A DNA stretch of 36,493 bases from Candidatus Zipacnadia bacterium. Its GTDB lineage: Bacteria > Armatimonadota > Zipacnadia > Zipacnadales > UBA5352. Where the stretch lies: the NCBI GenBank assembly GCA_029820045.1, contig JALGVE010000006.1, positions 1 to 36,493 on the forward strand. Direction: 5' to 3'. The notes below the pieces were generated by a model, which searched no databases, was not told where the DNA came from, and saw nothing but the letters and a program-made list of their open reading frames with translations. Made by a program: the position numbers and the translations under genes. This document shows positions 15,895 to 23,709 of this stretch, one piece after another; the first letter of the stretch is position 1, and each line of letters starts with the position of its first letter.

Positions 15895-18800
15895 TTACTT
15901 CGTTGTCTGAACTACGCAGCCGAGGTCGTGCGGGTCCACACGCAGGCGCAGCACAGCCATCTGCCCGTCCATCTCCGGCGTGAGTTCGCGGTCGTTCCAC
16001 ACGTCGTAATAGCGTGCCCCGGGTATGTGCTTCACGGCGAGTGCCGGCCCCTCGATGCTCGTGTACGTTGCGTTGTAGAGCGTCCAGAGTGTTCGGCTCT
16101 CGGTCGGGAACTGATTTGCGAACAGCCCCGGTTGAAGGGTCGCCACTAAGGGTTGCGGATACATGGTCGTGAAGCAGTCGGCGTACTCGTGCGAGATGGC
16201 AAGGCACTTCTTCAGCAGCGCCCGTGCGCGGTCGTCGTAACTCGCGTAGGGATCGCCCTGGAGCCACCAGCCGTCGCCATTGAAGAACGGGCGCTTGACG
16301 CGGTTCCAGTTGCCGTCCCTCATCGCGCAGTAGAAGTTGAGCTGGAAGACCTTGAAGTCGGGCAGCACGAACCGCATCAGCTCCAGGTGCGAGGGCGCGA
16401 GTTCGTCGGAGGAGCTGATCGCCGAGTAACAGAAGGCGCCGTCCTGGTATTGACAGGTCACCGGGTCGGGGACCTCTTCGGTATACAGCACCCGATCTGC
16501 TGGCAAGGCGGCTCGCACGCGCCGGGTTAGCTCCCGCTCGCCCCGTACGGGCGGCATCGGGTTGGGGTGATCGTGGGCCGCGTTGTAACACACGTGACCG
16601 GGGCTGCCGAAGCCGTACTCGTCAATGTACAGGCCCATCGCCCCGGTCTGCTGGGCGACCCGCGCGTAGGTTCTCTCCATGTATTCCTGCCAGGCGGGCA
16701 CCGCCGCGCAAATGTTCCAGTTCTGGTTCTCCGGCGTTGAGAAGTACCCGTACTCCTCCCCCTTGGAGTTGAGCAGGGTCCATTCAGCCCCATGCGCCTG
16801 ACCGGTCCGTGAACGCTTGTTGACCAGATACCCCTCCAGGTAAAGGCCGACCGGCACGCCCTCGGCCTGAGCCGCCTCGACCGCCGCGCGGAACTCGGCG
16901 GGGCCCGGTATCTCCTCCCACGGGTCATAGTCGCCGACCCGGCCCCACTTCTTCGTCTCACTCCAGTCGAAGATATGCAGGTAGTCCATGCAGCCGAAGG
17001 CCGCGCGGTCGCGCTCGATGAAATCCTCGAAGTCGTACTTGCGGGCGTCGAAATCAAGGAGACCGTGGCGGAGACGTCCTTGCCGGAAGCTGAAGACTTC
17101 GCGGAACCACTGCTTGCGCGGCACCATCGGCTTGTACCAGCCATGCACCCAGGTCCTGTAGTCGCGAAAGGCCTCGTGCCAGTCGCCCTTGTGCGCGCCG
17201 ATGACGACGCTGGGCAGCGCGACCTTCTCCCCCGGCGGCAGGTCCACCCACTGATACTCCACCCCCATCTCGGTGCCGGCCTCGCCCTTGTCCAGGTAGA
17301 AGTAGCCGTAGCGACCCTCCAGGTCATCGGTCATGAAGTAGATGCCGCCGCCGGTCTCGGCGGAGTACAAGTCCGTGAACTGCAGCTTGTACTGGCCTCC
17401 ATGCGGGTAACGCAGGCTGACCGGCTGGTTGGAGAGCACCGTGCCCCTCTTCGGATAGAGATACCAGTCGTCCGCGAGGTCTTTGCTGAGGTTCAGCGGG
17501 CCAAGCGCGGGGAAGGTCACTGCTGCGCGCAGTGCCTCCTGCCCGGTGTTACGCAGCCCCAAGGACAGCTCGGGATGCCCCTGTGCTGCGAACCCGACGG
17601 TCAAGGTGACTGAGAGGGGCGCGTCGGGCACTTTCAGTTGGTACGTCGCGAGCTTCTCCTCATGCTCCGCCGACACGAGTCGCAGGTCGGCGAGCGTTAG
17701 TTCCCGCTCCCTGAGCCTCAGCCTGAGGAGGTCGCCCGGTTCGCCCTGCTCGCGGTGGAGCAGCGTGTTCCTCACCCCCTCGAAGGTGAGCTTGTCCTGG
17801 CCTACCGCGAACCTTACATCTGCGCGCCCGCCTCGCACCTCGACTCCCTGCGAGGTGCGCTCGATCGCGGGCGCGCCCCCTTCCGGCGCAAGCAGTGGCT
17901 GCCGCACCTGCCACTGCGGGAAGGACTTCTCCGGCAGTAGCCTCGTGTCTGAGGTGTTGAGCGTGACCGCCGCCAGCGCGAACTCCGCGTTCTTCATCCC
18001 CTCGCGCAGCGTGAGGCCGGCGAGCTGTTTTGCGCGGTCGGCGGGAAGCTGGTAGACACCGAGCTGCCTGCCGACGCGGTACTCTCCGCCGGGGACACGC
18101 CGCGGAAAGACGGTGACCACGGAGCCGTCGGCGTAGCGCACATCGAAGACGAGGGCCTCGACCTCGCTCAACCACCGCAGCGGTCGGGGCTTGCTGACAG
18201 CAAGCGTGTGCATCTCCGGCAGCTTCGCGAACATGAGCAGGAGAATCTCGCTTGCGCGGCCGCCCAGGGCCACCTCCAGGTCGTCGAAGTCGCCGAGTTC
18301 CGTAACAGCGATGTTCTGCTCCCCATCGGCGATAGTGAAGGGGATACCATCGGCGGCCACCTTGCCTGGCTCAATCCACTCGCTGAGGCCCCAGAAGCCG
18401 GTCCGCAGCGAGGCATCGGCATTCGCGACGCCGGCGAGGTCCACGGTCTGAAACTCGCCCTCGGCGAGCTTCGCACCCTCCCAGCCGCGCTTGAGTTCAA
18501 CCAGCTCACCAGGAGTCACGAGGGGCCGGCGGGTGCTGAGCACGATGCGCTCGATCTCGATGGCGGCGTCTTCGCTGGCCGCGCGCACCTGCAGCGCCAG
18601 CTCGGCGATGGCGAAGTCCCTGGTCAACTCGATGGTCTCAGTGTGCCAGCGGTCGTCAGAGGTTACCTCGCGCAGGCGCAGCGGCTGTTCGCTATCGGGC
18701 GGCATGCCGCCCGCCTCGCTGCCGAGATAGATGAAGTAGTCCGGGTAGGGTTCGATACCTTGCGCGCGGTAGCGCACGGTGAGGTAGCGCATCCCCTCGC

Positions 18801-19539
18801 GCTCCAGCGGCGGCTCGAAGTCCAGCGACCACTTCATCCCCCGGCCGGGTTGGTCTACCGCAAAGATCAGCGAGTTCTTGCGGGAGGTGATGGAGAAGTG
18901 TCCGTCATCGGCGTCCTCGGAGAGCCAGTCGTGATGCGCGGCGAACTCGTCGGCGCGCTCCAGCAGCGACAGCGGGAGCTCCCTGCGCTCGGCTGCCGCC
19001 AGCTTCTTGATCTGCGCGCCCGCCGGCGGCGCGGGGTCGAAGTGAAGGTAGTCCAGCTCCAGCCTCGCTGGCCCGGCGTCGGTGGCGTAGACTCCTACCG
19101 CGAGGAACTCGACAGCCTCGTGCAGAGGCGCCTCGGTCAGGTCCACGGCAAGCACGTGCCACTCGCCGTCGGCCTTCAGATCCCGCGGCGCGATGAGCGC
19201 CTGGCCGCTGGCTCCGGCCTGCAGCCAGAGGGCGTAGTCAGGCCCTTGCGTGGCGAGGCCCTGCGCGCGGTAGCGCATCACGAGCGCCCCGAAGATGGGA
19301 CTGATGCGCTGCCGGGGACGAAAGACCCACTTCATGCCCTTACCCGGCGTCTGCACCTGGAAGACGCCGACGCCGTCGGTAGCTGTGAGGTCATGTCGCT
19401 CGGCGCTGTTTGCCAGCCAACCCGGCTCCGCCCGCCAGCCCTCGGTGTCATCGAAGTCAATGCGGGTCTGGGCGTGGCCGAGCGTGGGAACCAGGCAGAG
19501 GGCGACAAGGGTGAGGCCGGCTCTGAGCCATGTCTTCAT
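15895..19539 (-). CDS. Large secreted glycoside-hydrolase-like protein (DUF6259-like)
   Basis: A 1214-residue exported protein with a signal peptide ending at GHA-Q (23-24). Two homologous beta modules follow: GKGMKW (66-71) with RYRAQG (89-94), then GRGMKW (232-237) with RYRAQG (256-261), probably carbohydrate-binding. A central beta-sandwich region comes next, then a likely TIM barrel from about 770 (DYLHIFDWSETKKWGRVGDY). Candidate acidic residues are D973/E974 in GLYIDEYGFG and E1021/E1022 in LYTEEV, placed like nucleophile and acid/base in barrel hydrolases. It resembles the DUF6259 group from memory; substrate and activity are unknown. GGAGG lies seven bases before the ATG. A short minus-strand ORF ends in an ATGA overlap with this start. 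Confidence 0.78.
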   Translation of the reverse strand: MKTWLRAGLTLVALCLVPTLGHAQTRIDFDDTEGWRAEPGWLANSAERHDLTATDGVGVFQVQTPGKGMKWVFRPRQRISPIFGALVMRYRAQGLATQGPDYALWLQAGASGQALIAPRDLKADGEWHVLAVDLTEAPLHEAVEFLAVGVYATDAGPARLELDYLHFDPAPPAGAQIKKLAAAERRELPLSLLERADEFAAHHDWLSEDADDGHFSITSRKNSLIFAVDQPGRGMKWSLDFEPPLEREGMRYLTVRYRAQGIEPYPDYFIYLGSEAGGMPPDSEQPLRLREVTSDDRWHTETIELTRDFAIAELALQVRAASEDAAIEIERIVLSTRRPLVTPGELVELKRGWEGAKLAEGEFQTVDLAGVANADASLRTGFWGLSEWIEPGKVAADGIPFTIADGEQNIAVTELGDFDDLEVALGGRASEILLLMFAKLPEMHTLAVSKPRPLRWLSEVEALVFDVRYADGSVVTVFPRRVPGGEYRVGRQLGVYQLPADRAKQLAGLTLREGMKNAEFALAAVTLNTSDTRLLPEKSFPQWQVRQPLLAPEGGAPAIERTSQGVEVRGGRADVRFAVGQDKLTFEGVRNTLLHREQGEPGDLLRLRLRERELTLADLRLVSAEHEEKLATYQLKVPDAPLSVTLTVGFAAQGHPELSLGLRNTGQEALRAAVTFPALGPLNLSKDLADDWYLYPKRGTVLSNQPVSLRYPHGGQYKLQFTDLYSAETGGGIYFMTDDLEGRYGYFYLDKGEAGTEMGVEYQWVDLPPGEKVALPSVVIGAHKGDWHEAFRDYRTWVHGWYKPMVPRKQWFREVFSFRQGRLRHGLLDFDARKYDFEDFIERDRAAFGCMDYLHIFDWSETKKWGRVGDYDPWEEIPGPAEFRAAVEAAQAEGVPVGLYLEGYLVNKRSRTGQAHGAEWTLLNSKGEEYGYFSTPENQNWNICAAVPAWQEYMERTYARVAQQTGAMGLYIDEYGFGSPGHVCYNAAHDHPNPMPPVRGERELTRRVRAALPADRVLYTEEVPDPVTCQYQDGAFCYSAISSSDELAPSHLELMRFVLPDFKVFQLNFYCAMRDGNWNRVKRPFFNGDGWWLQGDPYASYDDRARALLKKCLAISHEYADCFTTMYPQPLVATLQPGLFANQFPTESRTLWTLYNATYTSIEGPALAVKHIPGARYYDVWNDRELTPEMDGQMAVLRLRVDPHDLGCVVQTTK

Positions 19540-19715
19540 GGGGCAACCTCCGTGAGGCGGCTGACTCGTATCCTGCCTCCGACACGCGCGCTTGCGCCCT
19601 CGAGGATGAAGAACGCCTTCGCGCCCGTGAAGCGCGCAACCGCGCCGACATCGGGCGCGCCCCCCGACGACGCCCGTTCAGGGGCCACCAAGCACGCTAG
19701 CACTTGCTCGTGCAA
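19536..19715 (-). CDS. Possible small or remnant ORF ending in a TRAM-like segment
   Basis: A minus-strand frame of 59 codons from a TTG runs to a TGA that overlaps the hydrolase ATG as ATGA. Its second half reads DVGAVARFTGAKAFFILEGA and then ARVGGRIRVSRLTEVAP, with strongly GC-rich third positions as in real genes here. The pattern V-ARF-G-FFI-G-GGRIRV-LTEV recalls the end of TRAM or S1-like beta-barrel RNA-binding domains. Upstream the frame stops within about 25 codons, so it may be the 3' remnant of a longer gene. I am unsure that it is translated. Confidence 0.35.
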   Translation of the reverse strand: MHEQVLACLVAPERASSGGAPDVGAVARFTGAKAFFILEGASARVGGRIRVSRLTEVAP

Positions 19716-19850
19716 GTCCCCATCATTTCGTTGGGCTGTATTCTCTGCGCTCTCTGCAGCTTACCCCTCGTAGCTCCGCAGGAACGAAGTGGGGTCTCTG
19801 CGGTCGAAGTTGTCGTTGCCGCAGCCTTGGGGCGGCCGAGAAGCCTGGCG
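19716..19850. other. Remainder of the thioredoxin-hydrolase spacer
   Basis: The whole gap between the thioredoxin stop and the hydrolase start is 311 bases (19540-19850). Part holds the small ORF above. A perfect 6-bp hairpin, ACTTGC/GCAAGT with loop TCGT, lies at 19702-19717. The rest shows no convincing gene, promoter or terminator. Confidence 0.4.
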
Positions 19851-20177
19851 TTAGCCCAGGTGCTCCTCGATGAACTTCAGCACCTGCCCTGCGGTCTGAG
19901 CGCCGACTGCTCGTCCACGCTCCTCGCCGTTCTGAAAGAGGATTAAGGTCGGCACCCCCCGGATCCGATACTTAGCTGCCAGGCTGGGATTGCGATTAAC
20001 GTTGACGTCGAACACCGCCAAGTCTGGCTGTTTTTCCGCCACCGCCTCAAGGATTGGGTCCATCTGCTTGCAGGGGATGCACCAAGAGCCCCAGAAATCA
20101 ACCAAAGCCGGCCTCCCCGGTTCAAGCACCTCTCGATCGAAGTCCCTTGCCTTCACTTCCATTGTCATTCCCGCCAT
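19851..20177 (-). CDS. Thioredoxin-like protein with WCIPC active site
   Basis: A 108-residue cytoplasmic thioredoxin fold. The active site is WCIPC (32-36) in place of the classic WCGPC, with a cis-proline at GVPT (P76) and the usual DVNVNRNPSLAAKYRIRGVPT segment. It should reduce or exchange disulfides. Three closely spaced in-frame ATGs (starting at 20177, 20168 and 20162) could serve; none has a strong ribosome site. The open frame extends to 20243, touching the stop of the SQD1-like gene, but the extra residues are not thioredoxin-like. As the last gene after AlkP and SQD1-like genes on the same strand, it may be co-transcribed with them. Confidence 0.88.
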   Translation of the reverse strand: MAGMTMEVKARDFDREVLEPGRPALVDFWGSWCIPCKQMDPILEAVAEKQPDLAVFDVNVNRNPSLAAKYRIRGVPTLILFQNGEERGRAVGAQTAGQVLKFIEEHLG

Positions 20178-20239
20178 GCTCGTCTGGTGAGTTCGGTGCG
20201 ATTCGGACGGCTGCAAGGATAGGGGCCTGCCGCTTCGGC

Positions 20240-21760
20240 TCAACTGCTGAGCAGCCTCCCCTCATAGCCTTCGCTCTCCTTGGTGCCTGGTTCATACACC
20301 TCCAAGACATCAGAGTCGCGCTTCTCCCCGGACCAGCGCGTCTTGGGCATGACCGTGTGCTTCTTCATTCCCAGCCGAGGCACAATGTGTGGGCGCGTGA
20401 GCAACTTGAATATCTCGGTGATTTCCTCTTCCAGGCCGATGCGGGGCCGAAAGCCGAAAGTATTGGGCAGAGCTCGAGAGACTACCTCGAAAGGATGCTC
20501 CTCGGCTTCTACCCGAGGGTTCTCGAGGCGCTGAATCTCTACCTCGTAGCCGAACTGCTTACCCACTTTGGCCACGACCTCAGCCAGATCGCGGACCTTG
20601 TGCAGCCCGGAGACCTGGTTGACTACGTCGTATTGCCCCGGCTCGGGCGGCGAGGAGATCAGACGAGTCATGCACTCCATCGCGTCATCAAGGGCGATGA
20701 AGCCCCGAATCTGGTCACCCAGGCCATAGACCGTCAGCGGAATGCCCAGGATCGCTTGGGCGACGAAGCGGTTGACGACCGTCCCGAACCACTCGTCAAT
20801 ATCAAAGCGGGTCCGGAGCCGCTCATCCTTGGACACCTGCGGCGTGTTGACACCATAGATGACGCCCTGCATGATATCGTAGGAGCGAAGCCACCAATAC
20901 TTGCAGGCCTCGTAGATATTGAAGGTGTCCTGGACCTTGGAGCAGTGATAGAAGCTGACTGGGTCACGCGGGGTGATTTCCCCGCCCATGCTCCATTCGC
21001 GATTGTCCCACTTCAAGACTGCATCGCTGGGGAACATACCCTCAAAGAGCGGCCGACCAGTCAGCGGCGCACCGTACTCGCCCATCGTCCCCAGCTTGAT
21101 GAGGGCGCTTTCCGGAACCACGTCCTTCATCACCCACAGAAGCCCGAGCGTGCCCAGAGTATTGTTGTGCTGCGTCTCAATGGCATGCTCGGCGTCAACC
21201 ATCGAGTACGGGGCACTTGGGATCTCGGCGTAGTGCACAATCGCTTCGGGCCGAACCTCTTCCATGAACTCCCTCAAATTGCGCAGGTCCCGAATGTCCA
21301 TTCGGCGGAAGTTGATGCTGAGCCCCAGTTGCTCCTCGGCGACTGCCAACCGTTCGGTCATCCGAGTGATCGGCACCACCGTGTGGGCGCCTTTCTCCAT
21401 CACGCAATCGCGGCGAGTGTAGTTGTCAATGCCGCTGACCTCGCAGCCCAGTTCGCCCAGCTTCAATGCCAGCGTCCAGCCCAAGTACCCATCAAGCCCC
21501 AGGATCATCACTTTCATGTCCCTGAGCATGTAGCCGTATTCTGTGAGCTGCCATTCCGGGCATTCTTCGAAAGTGATTGAGGGCTCAAAGCTGCCCAGCT
21601 CGGGCCGCCGGCGACACTCGATGACCATCTCGCCCTCTTCCTCGCCTCTTGCCCGCGATTGGCCACATGCAGTGAAGTCCACGTTGGTGACGATGTCAGC
21701 CGCCGGGCAGTTCCAGCAGGTCTTGTCGGCATTATGCGGCCTGTGCGCTTCCGTTGCCAT
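20240..21760 (-). CDS. SQD1-like NAD-dependent sugar-nucleotide enzyme with Cys-rich N-terminus
   Basis: An extended short-chain dehydrogenase closely resembling UDP-sulfoquinovose synthase (SQD1/SqdB), which turns UDP-glucose and sulfite into UDP-sulfoquinovose. Shared signatures: the nucleotide loop GLDGYLGW (88-95), SAPYSMVDAEHAIETQHNNT, KLGTMGEYG with T225 and E228, SFYHCSKV with Y271, H272 and K275, QGVIYGVNTP, WFGTVVNRF and NPRVEAEEH. The first 80 residues are not part of SQD1; they carry C15, C18, C32, C49 and C67, a pattern suggestive of metal or iron-sulfur binding. The product is 506 residues. No SQD2-type glycosyltransferase is visible, so sulfolipid, a sulfonated surface glycan or another 4-epimerase-type reaction are all possible. 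It starts 13 bases after the AlkP gene. Confidence 0.85.
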   Translation of the reverse strand: MATEAHRPHNADKTCWNCPAADIVTNVDFTACGQSRARGEEEGEMVIECRRRPELGSFEPSITFEECPEWQLTEYGYMLRDMKVMILGLDGYLGWTLALKLGELGCEVSGIDNYTRRDCVMEKGAHTVVPITRMTERLAVAEEQLGLSINFRRMDIRDLRNLREFMEEVRPEAIVHYAEIPSAPYSMVDAEHAIETQHNNTLGTLGLLWVMKDVVPESALIKLGTMGEYGAPLTGRPLFEGMFPSDAVLKWDNREWSMGGEITPRDPVSFYHCSKVQDTFNIYEACKYWWLRSYDIMQGVIYGVNTPQVSKDERLRTRFDIDEWFGTVVNRFVAQAILGIPLTVYGLGDQIRGFIALDDAMECMTRLISSPPEPGQYDVVNQVSGLHKVRDLAEVVAKVGKQFGYEVEIQRLENPRVEAEEHPFEVVSRALPNTFGFRPRIGLEEEITEIFKLLTRPHIVPRLGMKKHTVMPKTRWSGEKRDSDVLEVYEPGTKESEGYEGRLLSS

Positions 21761-21773
21761 AGCTCATCTCGCT

Positions 21774-23036
21774 TCACTGGGTAATGATCGGGACTACATC
21801 TTCGACGGTCGGCGCCTCGGGTACGATCTCCTCAGCCCGGGGCGCTCTGACTAGAAGGAAAGCCTGCTCATTGTGCATCCCTGACAGGGCGCTGGGCTGA
21901 TACAGCTCAGTGGTCAATCGTCCCATCAGCTTGAGGCCGGAGTTAGCTACCAGCACTAGATGAGGGGCCCGGCTGAGGTGCTCGCCCCAGTAGATCTCCT
22001 CCCGGCGATGGATCTTCGCGACCACCTTGGCGCCCTCGACCCGCATCTCAGCGAAGAACGCGGTCAACTCATCAAGCAGCGCGTCCTCTTCACTCTCGTC
22101 TACTGAACCGTTGGGGAAGCGGCCTCTCTCGTTCAAGTAGATGCGGCCATCCTCCAGAGCAAAGGCGGTTGACCCCGCTTGGATGCGATTGTACTTCTTC
22201 TTATCTTCACCACCGAGCTTGAGGAAGCCGCCCTGGATCAGGTGAGCGTTCAGGTTCACTTCCTGGGTGGTGCGCTCCATACCATGGTCGGAGAGCACAA
22301 CCAGCGTGTCGCGCGGGCCCAGCCGCCGGGCGAAACGCGCAACCGTCTCATCCACCCGCCGAAAGTAGTCGAGGAATTGCTGGTGGCTGGGGTGGCTCTC
22401 CTCCTCCCAGTGGTGCCAGCCCAAATGGCCGATACGGTCGCTGCCTGTCACAACCATCATGAAGACCGCGGGGTCGTACTTGTCCCAGAGATAGTCAGCC
22501 AACTCTTCTCGCTTGGCATGGGTCTCATCCAACTGCTTGTACAAGACCAGGTCCGACTGCTTGGCCTTGGCCACATCCAGGTCAACTTCGTATCCCATGG
22601 CCTCCAACTTTGCCAGCTCGCTGACGGGATAGACCGCCTTGTCCAGGCGCGGGGAGACGAAGCCGGAGATATGGCAGCCATTGAGCGGCTGGGGCGGATA
22701 CGTGGACGGGACGTTGATGATTACGCACTTGCCGGCCTGCTCTGCCCAAAACGGCGGCCGCTTCAGGCTCAAGAAGTTCGGGAAGGACATAACATAGCTC
22801 TCCGGCATCATCTCAGTGAAGCCGAAGATGCCGTGTTCCCCGGGGTTGCAACCGGTAATGATTGAGCTCCAGGAAACCGAAGAGACGGCCGGAATGGACG
22901 AACGCATCGGCCTGAAGATGCCGTCTGCTCTTAGGGAGCTGAGATAGGGCATTACCCCCTGCTCAGCAAGCTCCTGAATCAGAGAGAAGGGCGCGCCATC
23001 AATACCGATGATTAGTGTTCGCGTCTCCGCATTCAT
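21774..23036 (-). CDS. Alkaline phosphatase superfamily phosphodiesterase-like protein
   Basis: A 420-residue member of the type I phosphodiesterase/nucleotide pyrophosphatase branch. Two-metal-site residues are visible: D13 in IIGIDGAPF, a likely nucleophile S52 in PAVSSVSWSSIITG (Ser where many members have Thr), the NPGEHGIFGF loop, D and H in TGSDRIGHLGWH, D and H in LSDHGME, and H in SGMHNEQA. There is no signal peptide, so it appears cytoplasmic. Relatives hydrolyse phosphodiester, phosphonate or nucleotide-sugar bonds. It heads an apparent operon with the SQD1-like gene 13 bases downstream, which points to a sugar-nucleotide or phosphoglycan substrate. Base composition looks lower in GC than in the flanking hydrolase genes. 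Confidence 0.87.
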   Translation of the reverse strand: MNAETRTLIIGIDGAPFSLIQELAEQGVMPYLSSLRADGIFRPMRSSIPAVSSVSWSSIITGCNPGEHGIFGFTEMMPESYVMSFPNFLSLKRPPFWAEQAGKCVIINVPSTYPPQPLNGCHISGFVSPRLDKAVYPVSELAKLEAMGYEVDLDVAKAKQSDLVLYKQLDETHAKREELADYLWDKYDPAVFMMVVTGSDRIGHLGWHHWEEESHPSHQQFLDYFRRVDETVARFARRLGPRDTLVVLSDHGMERTTQEVNLNAHLIQGGFLKLGGEDKKKYNRIQAGSTAFALEDGRIYLNERGRFPNGSVDESEEDALLDELTAFFAEMRVEGAKVVAKIHRREEIYWGEHLSRAPHLVLVANSGLKLMGRLTTELYQPSALSGMHNEQAFLLVRAPRAEEIVPEAPTVEDVVPIITQ

Positions 23037-23270
23037 CTGGGCACATCCATGCGTTGGTCTCAGCTCCTAACCTCGGCCTGGTCTCGGCTGCTGGTCTTAC
23101 GATGAGGAGAAAGCCGCCCCTGGCTGGCGGCGCCGTTGGCAAAAGGCCCGCCCCAAAGGCGGCGCCCGGCCCGCGACAGCGATGACAGCCAGCAGCACCA
23201 TACGGTACGCCCGCACCCACTGTCAAGCCGCCACCCGCCACGCCAGGAGCATCGTTTTTCTTGTCAGGGG

Positions 23271-23290
23271 GGCCGACATTCTTGTCGGCC
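23271..23290. repeat. Perfect hairpin GGCCGACA/TGTCGGCC
   Basis: GGCCGACA (23271-23278) and TGTCGGCC (23283-23290) flank the loop TTCT. With the next palindrome it sits about 235 bases upstream of the AlkP gene start (minus strand). It has no T run, so it looks more like a dispersed palindromic repeat than a terminator. Confidence 0.55.
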
Positions 23291-23313
23291 GATTCCGCCG
23301 TAGCCTGTGCGGC

Positions 23314-23356
23314 ATGAGACGGCATAGCGCGACCCCGCCCAAGGGCGGGGTCGCGC
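23314..23356. repeat. ATGAGACGGCATA-type palindromic element, copy 1
   Basis: A 13-base leader ATGAGACGGCATA (23314-23326) is followed at once by a perfect 14-bp inverted repeat, GCGCGACCCCGCCC (23327-23340) and GGGCGGGGTCGCGC (23343-23356), separated by AA. The same leader followed by a GC-rich hairpin containing CCAAGGG occurs at 30790-30820. Confidence 0.6.
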
Positions 23357-23466
23357 CTCCTGATAAGGCAGGAATAGCGCTCAAGGGCCATCGCACCGAA
23401 GCCTGTACCTGGGGGCTTTCCTTAACCAGAGAACACCCGGCCGCACGCCCTGCAGCTAAAACCGAT

Positions 23467-23634
23467 GCTCCTGCCGCCACGCAGGCCGGGAGCCGTTGGA
23501 GGGGCCGTGCTCCTGCCGCCACGCAGGCCGGGAGCCGTTGGAGGGGCCGTGCTCCTGCCGCCACGCAGGCCGGGAGCCGTTGGAGGGGCCGGGCTCCTGC
23601 CGCCACGCAGGCCGGGAGCCGTTGGAGGGGCCGG
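23467..23634. repeat. Four tandem copies of a 42-bp repeat
   Basis: Units at 23467-23508, 23509-23550, 23551-23592 and 23593-23634 start GCTCCTGCCGCCACGCAGGC and are identical except for the last base (GT in units 1-2, GG in units 3-4). Each contains CCTGC/GCAGG and GCTCC/GGAGC pairs. There are no spacers, so it is a minisatellite and not a CRISPR. Forty-two bases is fourteen codons, so every frame stays open and yields repetitive false proteins. Confidence 0.9.
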
Positions 23635-23702
23635 GCTTCAGCCCGGCCCGCGACGCGGGAGACGCGATGTGAAGGCCGTACGGGCGGGGCTTCAGCCCCG
23701 CC
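23628..23702. repeat. Two GTACGG/TTCA-loop palindromes
   Basis: GGGCCGGGC (23628-23636) and GCCCGGCCC (23641-23649) flank TTCA. GTACGG (23678-23683) leads into GGCGGGGC/GCCCCGCC (23683-23690 with 23695-23702), again around TTCA. They lie just beyond the stop of the minus-strand DUF4091 gene and could end its transcript. Confidence 0.6.
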
Positions 23703-23709
23703 GGAAATG

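Larger units (their letters stand above)
23037..23709. other. Repeat-rich spacer without a convincing gene
   Basis: This 673-base gap holds a loose GC-rich inverted repeat, GGCGCCG/CGGCGCC (23129-23135 with 23160-23166); a perfect hairpin GGCCGACA/TGTCGGCC (23271-23290); an ATGAGACGGCATA-type palindrome (23314-23356); a segment shared with the window start (23456-23473); four 42-base tandem units (23467-23634); and two TTCA-loop palindromes (23628-23702). Open frames crossing it are low-complexity products of the repeats. Confidence 0.75.

Noticed and set aside
18208-19773. A 521-codon plus-strand frame opposite the large hydrolase gene
   Set aside because: It is antisense to a gene with a signal peptide, ribosome site and domain motifs, and its own translation has no recognisable domain. 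High GC creates long shadow frames.
20054-21580. A 508-codon plus-strand frame opposite the SQD1-like gene
   Set aside because: The minus strand encodes nearly all SQD1 signatures; the plus translation has no family features.
23467-23634. Possible CRISPR array
   Set aside because: The 42-bp units are directly contiguous with no unique spacers, and no cas genes are nearby.
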